A DNA stretch of 64,000 nt from G963666935 sp963666935 (GTDB lineage Bacteria; Bacillota; Clostridia; Christensenellales; CAG-138). The position numbers were made by a program, and so were the translations under genes. The stretch covers positions 1,922,001 to 1,986,000 of the forward strand of contig OY762936.1 in assembly GCA_963666935.1 (NCBI GenBank). The letters run 5' to 3'. Below are positions 8,048-16,270 of this stretch, in pieces. The notes below the pieces were generated by a model. That model saw only the letters and a program-made list of their open reading frames with translations, did no database searches and was not told where the DNA came from. Numbering within the stretch: the first letter of the stretch is position 1; the number at the start of each line of letters is the position of its first letter.

Positions 8048-8977
8048 ATGGAATTAAAACAGATTTTATGTTTTGTGACGGTGGCGGAAGAATTGAATTT
8101 TACCTTGGCGGCGCAGAAGCTTTTCGTTTCCCAGCCAGGGCTTAGCCGCCATATCCAGAACCTAGAACGGGAGCTGGGCCTCATCCTGTTTGAGCGAGAC
8201 AACAAATCCGTAACCCTAACGCCGGCGGGGTTGCATTTCCTTTCCACAGCCAGAGAGCTTTTACACGTTAGCGGAGACATGCTCTACACCGCAAAATGTT
8301 TGCGGGAAGGCATGCAGGGCAAGCTCAAAATCGGCTATCAAGGCTCGGCACGCCATGTGATTCCACCGCTCTTACGAGACTTTCGAAAAAACCATCCGGA
8401 CATTTTAATCACCCTTGAGCAACGGGGCGCAGAACAACTTTTGCAACAGGTGCAGGGCGGCGCGCTGGATCTGGGCGTGGCCTTTTCTGTGATCCACGAG
8501 AGCATGCCCAAATATGACGACCTTGCTTACCACACCATTGCACGGGACCGCATTGCAGTTTTCATGGACGGCGAAAAAGCCCAGCATTACCAAAGCCAGC
8601 CCAAGGTTAGCATTCAGGAGCTGTCCGAGGAAACCTATATCCAGATCTCTACAAACGTAAACCCCGGTTATTTCGAGGCCCTGCACAGATTGTACCTGCA
8701 GAACAACTTTTATCCCCGTCGGATCCTGCAAACCCCAATTATGGAAACAATGCTGCTACTGGTGGAATCCGGGATGGGAATCTCCTTGCTACCCGAAAAA
8801 GCCGCCTCCGTCTATTTCCCTAACGTCCCATACCTCTATCTTCCCGAACTCAGCCGACCCCTGCACATCGAGGCCATTTGGCGCTGGCAGAACACCAACC
8901 CGTGCCTGCCCATATTCTTAACGGAAGAGGCGGGGCTTCCGGCGGACACCTTGCGCATGTTCCCCGCAGGCAAATAA
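8048..8977 (+). CDS. LysR-family transcriptional regulator
   Basis: A 309-residue LTTR. The N-terminal winged HTH (about 1-60, MELKQILCFVTVAEELNFT followed by AAQKLFVSQPGLSRHIQNLE) is typical, and the C-terminal periplasmic-binding-like effector domain spans about 90-300. It is divergent from the M24/symporter operon with a 247-base AT-rich spacer that carries a tandem repeat, so it most likely activates that operon in response to the transported compound or a derivative. The ribosome binding site is weak. It ends at the bidirectional terminator at 8978-9001. Confidence 0.9.
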   Translation: MELKQILCFVTVAEELNFTLAAQKLFVSQPGLSRHIQNLERELGLILFERDNKSVTLTPAGLHFLSTARELLHVSGDMLYTAKCLREGMQGKLKIGYQGSARHVIPPLLRDFRKNHPDILITLEQRGAEQLLQQVQGGALDLGVAFSVIHESMPKYDDLAYHTIARDRIAVFMDGEKAQHYQSQPKVSIQELSEETYIQISTNVNPGYFEALHRLYLQNNFYPRRILQTPIMETMLLLVESGMGISLLPEKAASVYFPNVPYLYLPELSRPLHIEAIWRWQNTNPCLPIFLTEEAGLPADTLRMFPAGK

Positions 8978-9001
8978 AAAAGCGCCCGCAGGACGCTTTT
9001 T
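8978..9001. terminator. Bidirectional terminator
   Basis: AAAAAGCG and CGCTTTTT arms with an inner CC/GG pair separate the convergent LysR and DUF1836 genes. Confidence 0.8.
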
Positions 9002-9010
9002 GCGCTGTTT

Positions 9011-9586
9011 CTATTCCTCCGTGCGCTCTCCCTGAAGCTTAACCAGCTTTTCCGTCAACAACTTGGAAAAACCGGCCATCACGGCCGCCGAGGAGACCAA
9101 GCTTCCTACCGCGTTTTCCGTTTGGTCCTCCGGGTCCAGCACATGCTGCGCCGCCAGTTTCACCTGATCGATGAAGTACAGCGCCGCCGTCCGATGCTTC
9201 TCCACATAGTCGTCGTAAATACGCTGCACTTCTTCCTCCGAGAGGCCCATAGGGATCATCTTTTGTACATAGGCAATGTTCACGCTCTGCTTCAAGGTGC
9301 AGATCATGATCAGGTAGGCGATGTGCACCCGGCCGTATCGTTTGCGCCGGGGCGCAGGCATGATCTTCATGCGCACGTAGTTGTTTACCGCGCTCATGGT
9401 GACCACCTTTTCCTCATTTTCCGCTTTGGGCAGAAACTCTAAGTATTGGGTTAAGAGGGCAATCACCTGCTCCATATACAGCTCAATGGTGGGCAGCTCC
9501 TCCCACCTGGGCAACCGGTATTCCCGCAGGTATTTTTCCCACCGCCGCAGCTTTGCGGCCACCAGTTTTTTATCGTAAAACATCAT
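9011..9586 (-). CDS. DUF1836 domain protein
   Basis: A 191-residue cytoplasmic protein. The central region (about 15-115) matches the DUF1836 pattern, which looks like an N-terminal winged or MerR-like HTH: LPRWEELPTIELYMEQVIAL, then an AVNNYVRMKI core and YGRVHIAYLIMICTLKQ. The C-terminal half is helical. The family is widespread in Firmicutes and is thought to be regulatory but is not characterised. The start at 9586 follows GAGGAG. The gene is divergent from the DegV gene at 9726. Confidence 0.75.
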   Translation of the reverse strand: MMFYDKKLVAAKLRRWEKYLREYRLPRWEELPTIELYMEQVIALLTQYLEFLPKAENEEKVVTMSAVNNYVRMKIMPAPRRKRYGRVHIAYLIMICTLKQSVNIAYVQKMIPMGLSEEEVQRIYDDYVEKHRTAALYFIDQVKLAAQHVLDPEDQTENAVGSLVSSAAVMAGFSKLLTEKLVKLQGERTEE

Positions 9587-9725
9587 TTTCTCCTCTTGAA
9601 TTACGCTTCTTCTCAATATAGCACAACCCATGACACAATTCAATGTTAGGATATCCCTGCATCGGTTGACATTGCATAGCACGTATGTTAGCCTAATATG
9701 TGTTATTAGATATGTGAGGTGCGGG

Positions 9726-10592
9726 ATGAGTTTTTCAATCGTCACGGACGCTTCGGCCAATTTGCCTCAGAATCTGGTGGACCACCATCATATCAAAGTG
9801 GTTCCCCTGTCGTATGTTCTGGACGGGAAAATGCATACCTGCGCCGATCTTTCAACTTTCGACGGCGCTGCATATTATGACCGATTGCGCGCCCGGGCGG
9901 ATATTACAACTTCGCTGGTAAATGAATCGGAATTCATTGCGCGGTTCCGGCCGCTGCTAAAACAAGGGCAGGACGTACTTTGTATTGTGATTTCTTCCGG
10001 CATCAGCGGCACCTATGAATCGGCATCATCCGCGGCGGCACAGCTTTCAGCAGAGTTTCCGGATCGGAAGCTCTTTTGCGTAGATACCCTGTCCGCCTCC
10101 CTAGCGGAAGGGCTAATGGTGCTTTTGGCCTGCGAACTTCGTGATGCGGGAGAAAACATTGAAGCCGTGCGAGATGTTCTGACGACCCAGCGGCACAAAA
10201 TGTGCCAAGTGTTTACGGTGGACGACCTGATGTTCCTTAAGCACGGCGGACGACTTTCCGGTACGATGGCAATCGTAGGTACAGTGCTCCACCTTAAGCC
10301 GCTGCTCAAGGGTGATGAAGAGGGCAGGATTGTGGCATACGGTAAAGTTCGCGGCCGCAGAGCCTCCATTAATGCCCTTGCGAAAGCCTGCCGGGAAAAG
10401 GTTACGGAACCGGAAAAGCAGACGCTGTGCATCGTTCACGGAGACTGCAAAGAGGACGCGGAGGCTCTGGCAGAAATCCTTCGAAGCTCTGTGGCACCCA
10501 AGGACATCCTCATTGAAATTTTTGAACCTGTCACCGGTGCCCATGCGGGCCCCGGTTCGCTGGCTCTGTTTTTCTTTGGAACCGGGCGCTGA
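9726..10592 (+). CDS. DegV-family fatty-acid-binding protein
   Basis: A 288-residue DegV protein with the N-terminal SIVTDASANLP motif, the central SSGISGTY fatty-acid-binding motif and the KHGGRLSG signature, ending AHAGPGSLALFF. FakB-type DegV proteins present fatty acids to the kinase FakA for phospholipid synthesis; no fakA is in this window. The start at 9726 follows GAGGTG; a longer frame back to 9630 is unlikely. A TTGACA (9666-9671) lies upstream but no well-spaced -10 is obvious. It has a paralog immediately downstream. Confidence 0.9.
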   Translation: MSFSIVTDASANLPQNLVDHHHIKVVPLSYVLDGKMHTCADLSTFDGAAYYDRLRARADITTSLVNESEFIARFRPLLKQGQDVLCIVISSGISGTYESASSAAAQLSAEFPDRKLFCVDTLSASLAEGLMVLLACELRDAGENIEAVRDVLTTQRHKMCQVFTVDDLMFLKHGGRLSGTMAIVGTVLHLKPLLKGDEEGRIVAYGKVRGRRASINALAKACREKVTEPEKQTLCIVHGDCKEDAEALAEILRSSVAPKDILIEIFEPVTGAHAGPGSLALFFFGTGR

Positions 10593-10759
10593 CCATAAAT
10601 TTTCCCTCTGCACGAATTACAAAACGTTTGCAAAACCGGGCTTTATGCAAAAAGCCCAATAAATCTGCTTTCATTCCGCCGTATCTGATAAAACCCCTTG
10701 GCTATGATCGGCGTTGGAAGGTATCCTATTTAAATTATTGATAGAAAGGAAATGATTTT

Positions 10760-11632
10760 ATGCGGGATTACGTGATCATGACCGATTCCTCCTGTGACCT
10801 CACTGCTGAAATGGCTGATGAGCTGGGACTTAGTGTGGTTCCTCTGGCGCTGACGCTCAACGGAAAACAGTACCTCAATTATCTGGATGGCAGAGAAATG
10901 GATCCCAAAACCTTATACGCCCGTCTCAGAGAGGGTCAAGCGGCCACCACCTCCGCGGCCAACATTTCCCAGTTTACAACCGCCATGGAACCCATTTTGC
11001 AGCAGGGCAAGGACATCCTGTATCTTGGCTTCTCTTCCGGCCTTTCCGTCACCTACAACGCAAGTTGCGTAGCTGCGGAAGAAATGCAAAAGCGCTATCC
11101 CGAAGCGGAAGTGCTTACGGTGGATACGCTCTGCGCCTCCCTCGGCCAGGGGCTTTTGGTCTATCTGGCGGCACAGGAAAAAGCCAAGGGCAAAAGCATT
11201 CGTGAGGTTCGGGACTTTGCAGAAGATACCAAGCTGCACCTTTGCCACTGGTTCACCGTAGATGACCTTTCGTTTCTTAAACGCGGAGGCCGCATCAGCG
11301 CAGCAACTGCGTTCGTGGGTACGGTGCTGAGCATCAAGCCCGTAATGCACATGGACTATGAAGGTCACTTGATCAACATTGAAAAGGTCCGCGGCCGCCG
11401 GAATTCTATCAAGGGCCTGCTGAGGCGCATGCAAGAACTTGCCACCAATCCCGCCGAGCAGACCGTCTTTATCAGCCACGGGGACTGCGAAGAGGAGGCC
11501 CTGTATCTCAAGGATCTTGTGATGAGCGAGCTGGGCGTAAAGAAGGTTTTCATCAACTACGTTGGTCCCGTCATCGGCGCCCACTCCGGACCCGGTACGC
11601 TAGCCTTGTTTTTCCTAGGTACCACCCGTTGA
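10760..11632 (+). CDS. DegV-family fatty-acid-binding protein (second copy)
   Basis: A 290-residue paralog of the preceding gene with the same landmarks: MTDSSCDLT at the N-terminus, SSGLSVTYNAS for lipid binding, KRGGRISAATAFVGT, and AHSGPGTLALFF at the end. The two differ throughout, so this is an old duplication; FakB paralogs often prefer different acyl chains. A 167-base gap with a GGGCTTT/AAAGCCC hairpin (about 10639-10658) separates them, and this gene has its own AAAGGAAATG ribosome site. The acyl specificity cannot be read from sequence. Confidence 0.9.
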   Translation: MRDYVIMTDSSCDLTAEMADELGLSVVPLALTLNGKQYLNYLDGREMDPKTLYARLREGQAATTSAANISQFTTAMEPILQQGKDILYLGFSSGLSVTYNASCVAAEEMQKRYPEAEVLTVDTLCASLGQGLLVYLAAQEKAKGKSIREVRDFAEDTKLHLCHWFTVDDLSFLKRGGRISAATAFVGTVLSIKPVMHMDYEGHLINIEKVRGRRNSIKGLLRRMQELATNPAEQTVFISHGDCEEEALYLKDLVMSELGVKKVFINYVGPVIGAHSGPGTLALFFLGTTR

Positions 11633-11649
11633 CCAGAATGAACGCCGCA

Positions 11650-11688
11650 GAGCCGGATTCCAAGAATCCGGCTCTGTTTTTTTCGACT
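11650..11688 (+). terminator. Strong intrinsic terminator
   Basis: AGAGCCGGATTC and GAATCCGGCTCT arms with a CAA loop, followed by a long T run, end the degV pair. Confidence 0.92.
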
Positions 11689-11788
11689 GAATGTGGCGCT
11701 GATTCTTGCTTTTGCCCTCAAGTGATATAAACTTATTTAAACAATGTTTTTTTGTAAAAATATGTCAAATAAAAATGGAGGAATTCTT

Positions 11789-12321
11789 ATGAAAAAATCC
11801 GTTTTTTCGCCCTGATAATGGTTGCTCTGCTTCTCTTGGGTATACCTGTGCTCGGCTTTGGTTACTCACTTGAGTATAATAATGCAACCCCTACCTACGT
11901 TGCCCCTGATTCCGGCTCCTACGGCCAAATCTGCATCGGGTCCTGGCAGGCCAGCGGCGACGGTTACATCTTTGTATCAAACGACCCCGGCGCACCCACG
12001 GCCACATGTGAAAAGATAAGCATTCAGGGAGGCACTTTCTACTACGACGCCTCCACCGGCAACTACTACGACAGCCAAGGCCATAACGTCACTTACACCG
12101 TAAACTCCGGGGAAACCAAAATGCAGGCTCCCTCCAAAGAGGGTCCCATAACCGTTGGGCAGACTGCCTCCGTGGCTTTTTCCAACGGCAGAAGCACGCT
12201 GGGCCTTAAGACGCCCGCAACACAAGACTACATGAGCCCTCAGGAGCTCATGAGCGCCATGGGCCGGATCGACTTTTTAATCTTCATCGGCGACACTGTC
12301 GCGAGAGGGCAAGACAAGTGA
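11789..12321 (+). pseudogene. Frameshifted secreted protein, family member A (of three tandem paralogs)
   Basis: First of three paralogous exported proteins. A ribosome site (GGAGG) and ATG at 11789 open a frame that stops within nine codons, while the conserved body reads in another frame from about 11818. Adding one base in the A6 tract (11792-11797) gives MKKIRFFALIMVALLLLGIP, a signal peptide that aligns with the two paralogs; adding one T in T6 (11802-11807) also works. The body carries the family landmarks SWQASGDGYIF, STGNYYDSQG and ELMSAMGRIDFLIF. It ends in a short GDTVARGQDK tail. Either phase variation, decay or a sequencing error explains the break. Confidence 0.75.
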
Positions 12322-12416
12322 CCCCTGCATTTTTCGCAGGCCTTCGCAATTTTTGAATGAAGTTGCACAATAAACTGGAAATGTGGGTTTCCCTCAAATT
12401 TCTTTAAACATCCTTA

Positions 12417-12449
12417 AAAAACAGCACATAAATCATGTGCTGTTTTTTT
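12417..12449 (+). terminator. Terminator after family member A
   Basis: AAACAGCACAT and ATGTGCTGTTT arms followed by T7. Confidence 0.9.
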
Positions 12450-12522
12450 GCGTTGGCATAAACTTATAAATTTAAAAATATATTAAATGTTAGAAAACAA
12501 AAATAATTTGGAGGTATGCAAC

Positions 12523-13035
12523 ATGAAACAAAACCGTCTCCTCGCACTTATTTTGGCAGCTCTGTTCCTGCTGGCACTGCCCGTAACCGGTCTCGCTTAT
12601 GTAGGTTCCTGGCAGGCCGGTGAAAACGGCTATGTATTCATATCCAGTGATGTAAGCGCGCCCAAGGCCGTGTGCCAGAAGGTGGAAATTCAGGGGGGCG
12701 TCTTCTACCACGACGCCGCCACCGGCAACTACTATGACATATTTGGCCAGAACGTCACATACACCGTATACTCCGGTGAATCCAAAGCGGCGATTCCCTC
12801 TGCCGAAGGCCCCATCACCTTGGAAGAAACCGCTTCCGTAGCCTTCAGCAACGGCAAGTGCACCCTGGGATACAAGGGAACCGCTGGGCAGGAGACATAC
12901 GCCGCCCCCGAGGAGCTCATGAGTGCCATGGGCCGGATCGACTTTTTGATCTTCACTGCCGACGGCCCCGCGTCCGTAAAGTGCCCGCACCATCATCACC
13001 ATCACTGCTGCTTTGATAAATTCGAAGTGAAATAG
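12523..13035 (+). CDS. Secreted protein, family member B, with Cys-flanked His6 tail
   Basis: A 170-residue exported protein. The signal peptide is MKQNRLLALILAALFLLALP with likely cleavage near GLAY (about residue 25). The conserved body of about 115 residues shows GSWQAGENGYVFIS, an APKAVCQKVEIQGG block, TGNYYDIFGQNVTYT, EGPIT, SVAFSNG and ELMSAMGRIDFLIF. The C-terminal tail is unique to this copy: KCPHHHHHHCC then a short basic end, a strong candidate for binding Zn, Ni, Cu or heme. The start at 12523 follows GGAGGT. It has its own terminator, so each paralog is a separate unit. I do not recognise the family. Confidence 0.88.
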   Translation: MKQNRLLALILAALFLLALPVTGLAYVGSWQAGENGYVFISSDVSAPKAVCQKVEIQGGVFYHDAATGNYYDIFGQNVTYTVYSGESKAAIPSAEGPITLEETASVAFSNGKCTLGYKGTAGQETYAAPEELMSAMGRIDFLIFTADGPASVKCPHHHHHHCCFDKFEVK

Positions 13036-13053
13036 CCTCTAAAAATCAAGAGG

Positions 13054-13080
13054 GCCCGCATTTTTATGCGGGCTTTTTTT
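13054..13080 (+). terminator. Terminator after family member B
   Basis: GCCCGCAT, T-rich loop, ATGCGGGC and T7. The hairpin core is the same as the one after member C, supporting a duplication that included the terminator. Confidence 0.92.
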
Positions 13081-13194
13081 GTGCGGCAGGCATCCTAATT
13101 TCAACTTTTGTTCGCTTGTTTTTTACGCATTTGCCTAGATAAAATGGCCGGTTGCCACAAACTCTTTATATTTGCAATTTCGCAGCTATAATAC

Positions 13195-13223
13195 TTGACA
13201 CTTTCCAATGATTGGTATATGGT
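13195..13223 (+). promoter_or_regulatory. Probable promoter of family member C
   Basis: TTGACA (13195-13200), 17 bases, TATGGT (13218-13223), about 40 bases before the start at 13261. Confidence 0.6.
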
Positions 13224-13260
13224 TGATGTAACAATACCATGTAATTTTGGAGGTAAGCAC

Positions 13261-13770
13261 ATGAGAACAGTCCGTTTCCTTTCTCTACTTTTAGTTGCTC
13301 TGTTTCTTTTGACTCTCCCAGTATTCGGCTTGGCCTTCCCGGGCGCATGGCAGGCCAATGACGATGGCTACACTTTTATATGCGGCGATCCCAAAGCACC
13401 CAAGGCCGTATGCCAGAAGGTACAAATTCAGGGGAGCGTCTTCTACTACGACCCCGCCACGGGTAACTACTACGACATGTATGGCCAAGACATCACCTAC
13501 ACCGTGAACTCCGGCAAAAGCATAGTGATCATTCCTTCTCCCGAAGGCCCCATCCTTTTGGTGGAAACCGGCTCCGTTGCCTTCAGCAACGGGAAAAGTG
13601 TCCTAGGCTACATGAAAACCGATGGCAAAGTATATTTCCCCACGCCAGAAGAACTCATGAGCGCCATGGGCAGAATTGACTTCCTGATTTTTATTGCCGA
13701 CCCCCCCATGTCCACCGACACAGAGGATCAAGAACCTCAAGAACCTCAAGGCTCTCCAGAACCAGTCTGA
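13261..13770 (+). CDS. Secreted protein, family member C, with acidic Pro/Gln tail
   Basis: A 169-residue exported protein paralogous to members A and B. The signal peptide is MRTVRFLSLLLVALFLLTLP, with cleavage expected near GLAF. The body keeps GAWQANDDGYTFI, APKAVCQKVQIQG, PATGNYYDMYGQDITYT, EGPI, SVAFSNGKS and ELMSAMGRIDFLIF. The tail differs completely from B: an acidic, Pro/Gln-rich repeat (EDQEPQEPQGSPEPV) that looks like a flexible linker or surface-exposed stalk. The start at 13261 follows GGAGGTAAGC. No lipobox, sortase motif or transmembrane anchor is visible, so release or wall association by an unknown route is inferred. Confidence 0.88.
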   Translation: MRTVRFLSLLLVALFLLTLPVFGLAFPGAWQANDDGYTFICGDPKAPKAVCQKVQIQGSVFYYDPATGNYYDMYGQDITYTVNSGKSIVIIPSPEGPILLVETGSVAFSNGKSVLGYMKTDGKVYFPTPEELMSAMGRIDFLIFIADPPMSTDTEDQEPQEPQGSPEPV

Positions 13771-13803
13771 TGTGTTTTTTCAAGTGAAGTGACCTGATTT
13801 CAC

Positions 13804-13832
13804 AAAGCCCGCATTTTTATGCGGGCTTTCTT
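13804..13832 (+). terminator. Terminator after family member C
   Basis: AAAGCCCGCAT, T-rich loop, ATGCGGGCTTT, then TTC; nearly identical to the hairpin after member B. Confidence 0.88.
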
Positions 13833-13888
13833 GATTTTTAAACGAATTTGTGAAACAATAGGGTGAAATACTGAAAGGAACGGAATGC

Positions 13889-15163
13889 ATGAAAATCACG
13901 CTGCTTCCCAAACCCATCGGCGGAACCGTTCACGCCATATCTTCGAAATCTCACGCCCACAGGCTTTTAATTAGCGCAGCTTTATGCGACCGGGAAACGC
14001 GAATTTTTTGCCCCGACACTTCCGACGACATCAATGCCACGGCAAGATGTTTGGATGCTCTGTGCGCTCGGGTACGGCATGTCGGCCAGACGGGTTTTCT
14101 TGTGGACCCGAGCAGACTGCCTAAATCCTCTGCCGTCCATGAGCTGGACTGCGGGGAAAGCGGCTCCACCTATCGGTTTCTGCTGCCAGTGGCTTGCGCA
14201 TTGGGAGAACCTTCCCTGTTCCGGCTTCACGGGCGGCTGCCCAGCCGACCCATGGATCCACTTTGGGATGTGCTGGAGGCCCACGGCATCCGGGCGAAAG
14301 GCAAGGGGGAAAGCTCTGTTTACATTGAAGGCCAGCTCAGCGGCGGACGCTATGAGCTGCCGGGCAACGTATCCTCCCAGTTTATCAGCGGGCTGATCTT
14401 CGCCCTACCTCTGCTGCCCCGGGACAGCGAGATCATCATTACGGAATCCATCGAATCCATAAACTATATTGACATCACCCTTAATGTCGTGAAGCAATTC
14501 GGAATTCGTGCCCAATTTTTAGGCAACCGCATCGCCATTGGTGGGAATCAGCGCTATGATTCTCCCAAGAGCGCCACGGTTGAGGGCGACTGGTCCAATG
14601 CCGCTTTTTTCCTATGCGCCGCAGCCGCCAGCGGATCGCCCCTGACATACACCGGCCTTTCCCTCAATTCGGTGCAGGGAGACCGCGCCATTGTGGACGT
14701 ACTGCGGCAGGCAGGAGCGCAAGTGACGGCGGCCGGCAACACCGTAACCCTAGCGCCGCAGCTCCTGAAGCCTATCTGTTTGGACGCCGCGCAGATTCCT
14801 GACATGGTTCCGGCGGTGGCCGTGCTTTGCGCGGCCGCGCAGGGCGAAAGCCGCATTGAAAACGCAGAGCGGCTCCGCTTTAAGGAGAGCGATCGGTTGG
14901 ACGCCGTATGCAATGTGCTTTCTGCACTGGGCGGAGATGTGCGCGTAGAGGGCAGCGGGCTCACAATCCAAGGCCGCGGACGCCTATCCGGCGGCACTGT
15001 TTCCTCCATGGGTGACCACCGCATCGCCATGATGGCCGCGGTGGCTTCCGTGATTGCTGAAAATCCGGTAACCATCTGCGGAGCAGCGGCAGTAAACAAG
15101 TCCTACCCCGGCTTCTTCCAGGATTTTCAGATGCTGGGCGGCATCCTGCAGGATGAGGAATAA
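13889..15163 (+). CDS. aroA: 3-phosphoshikimate 1-carboxyvinyltransferase (EPSP synthase)
   Basis: A 424-residue enzyme that joins phosphoenolpyruvate to shikimate-3-phosphate in aromatic amino acid synthesis. Substrate-binding motifs are SKSHAHR (about 19-25), ELDCGESGSTYRFLLP (about 87-102), LPSRPMDPL, SSQFISGL and the terminal RLRFKESDRL and MGDHRIAMM signatures. Length is normal. The start at 13889 has AAGGAACGG before it. No other shikimate gene is adjacent; the gene sits alone between the secreted-protein cluster and the MoxR set. Confidence 0.95.
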   Translation: MKITLLPKPIGGTVHAISSKSHAHRLLISAALCDRETRIFCPDTSDDINATARCLDALCARVRHVGQTGFLVDPSRLPKSSAVHELDCGESGSTYRFLLPVACALGEPSLFRLHGRLPSRPMDPLWDVLEAHGIRAKGKGESSVYIEGQLSGGRYELPGNVSSQFISGLIFALPLLPRDSEIIITESIESINYIDITLNVVKQFGIRAQFLGNRIAIGGNQRYDSPKSATVEGDWSNAAFFLCAAAASGSPLTYTGLSLNSVQGDRAIVDVLRQAGAQVTAAGNTVTLAPQLLKPICLDAAQIPDMVPAVAVLCAAAQGESRIENAERLRFKESDRLDAVCNVLSALGGDVRVEGSGLTIQGRGRLSGGTVSSMGDHRIAMMAAVASVIAENPVTICGAAAVNKSYPGFFQDFQMLGGILQDEE

Positions 15164-15330
15164 ACCGTTCCATGAAGACCGCCCCTGCCGGAAGACGGCA
15201 TCCGGGAGCCGAAACCGTCTGTCCTCTGGGTCGACGGCGGCATTTGGGGCGGTGAGAAAAAGCGTGCTTCATTTTGAGCAAAGGGAATCGCCTTTTTCCC
15301 ATGCTCATTTTCAATTTACAGGAGGAACCT

Positions 15331-16269
15331 ATGACCGACATTCAGGAATATAAGGACCGGGTGATAGGAAATTGTGCCCAGGTCATCGTGGGCAAAGAGG
15401 AAGTCATCTCCCTGATACTCATCTGCTTTTTGTGCTCCGGCCACGTGCTTTTGACCGACGTGCCGGGCACCGGCAAGACCACGCTGCTTCGGGCTTTTGC
15501 AAAAACCGTGGGGGGGAGCTTCAAACGGGTCCAATTCACCCCGGACCTGCTGCCCTCGGACCTCACCGGCATTCGCTTTTACAACCAGCGCGTTGGAGAA
15601 TTCGAGTTTTTGCCCGGTCCCTTGTTTGCCAATGTGGTACTGGCGGACGAGATCAACCGGGCCACACCTCGCACCCAGTCCAGCCTTCTAGAGGCCATGG
15701 AGGAGCGGCAGATCACCGTAGATGGGGAAACCCATCCCCTTCCGGAGCCCTTTCTGGTGATGGCTACGGAAAACCCCGTGGAATCCTACGGCACTTTCCC
15801 CCTTCCCGAGGCACAGACGGACCGGTTCTTTATGCGGCTCTCCCTAGGCTACATGACCCGGGAACAAGAGCTTTCCGTGCTCTCCCGGCAGCCTTCATCG
15901 GAAATCCTTACTTTCCTGACAGCCACCGTCACGCCGGAAGAGACTGCCCAGGTCAAGGCCAGACTCCGGAACGTAGCCGTTAGTTCGGACGTAGCCGGAT
16001 ACCTGATGAACATCGTAGCCGCTACCCGAAAAGAAAGCCAGTTTGTTGCAGGAGTCTCCACCCGAGGCGCCATCGCCCTATACCATGCCGCCCAGGCCTA
16101 TGCTGCCTTTGCTGGCCGGGATTATGTGCTGCCCGAAGACGTCAAGTATCTGGCGCCTTACGTGCTCTGCCACCGGCTGGGCGCCGCCACCGCCGCCGGA
16201 GTTGCAGGGTCTGGGGCATTCCTCGCAGACCTGCTGGAACGGATCCCCGTACCTCTGGAATCCCTCTAG
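15331..16269 (+). CDS. MoxR-family AAA ATPase
   Basis: A 312-residue ATPase of the MoxR/RavA type. Walker A is DVPGTGKTTLLR (about 43-54), Walker B is VVLADEINRATP (about 105-116), with sensor-1 TENPVESYGTFPLPEAQ and a C-terminal AAA lid with ARKESQ and STRGAIALYHAAQA. MoxR ATPases act as chaperones that mature or insert metal into partner complexes, often VWA proteins. The start at 15331 follows GGAGG; the longer frame back to 15274 lacks one. It is immediately followed by DUF58 and DUF4129-like genes, a standard conserved set. Confidence 0.92.
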   Translation: MTDIQEYKDRVIGNCAQVIVGKEEVISLILICFLCSGHVLLTDVPGTGKTTLLRAFAKTVGGSFKRVQFTPDLLPSDLTGIRFYNQRVGEFEFLPGPLFANVVLADEINRATPRTQSSLLEAMEERQITVDGETHPLPEPFLVMATENPVESYGTFPLPEAQTDRFFMRLSLGYMTREQELSVLSRQPSSEILTFLTATVTPEETAQVKARLRNVAVSSDVAGYLMNIVAATRKESQFVAGVSTRGAIALYHAAQAYAAFAGRDYVLPEDVKYLAPYVLCHRLGAATAAGVAGSGAFLADLLERIPVPLESL

Positions 16270-16270
16270 G

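Noticed and set aside
9684..9700. TTAGCCTAA core before the first degV gene, like a DtxR box
   Set aside because: It lacks the GTTAG-N6-CTAAC spacing of the feo operators, so I do not claim control by the same regulator.
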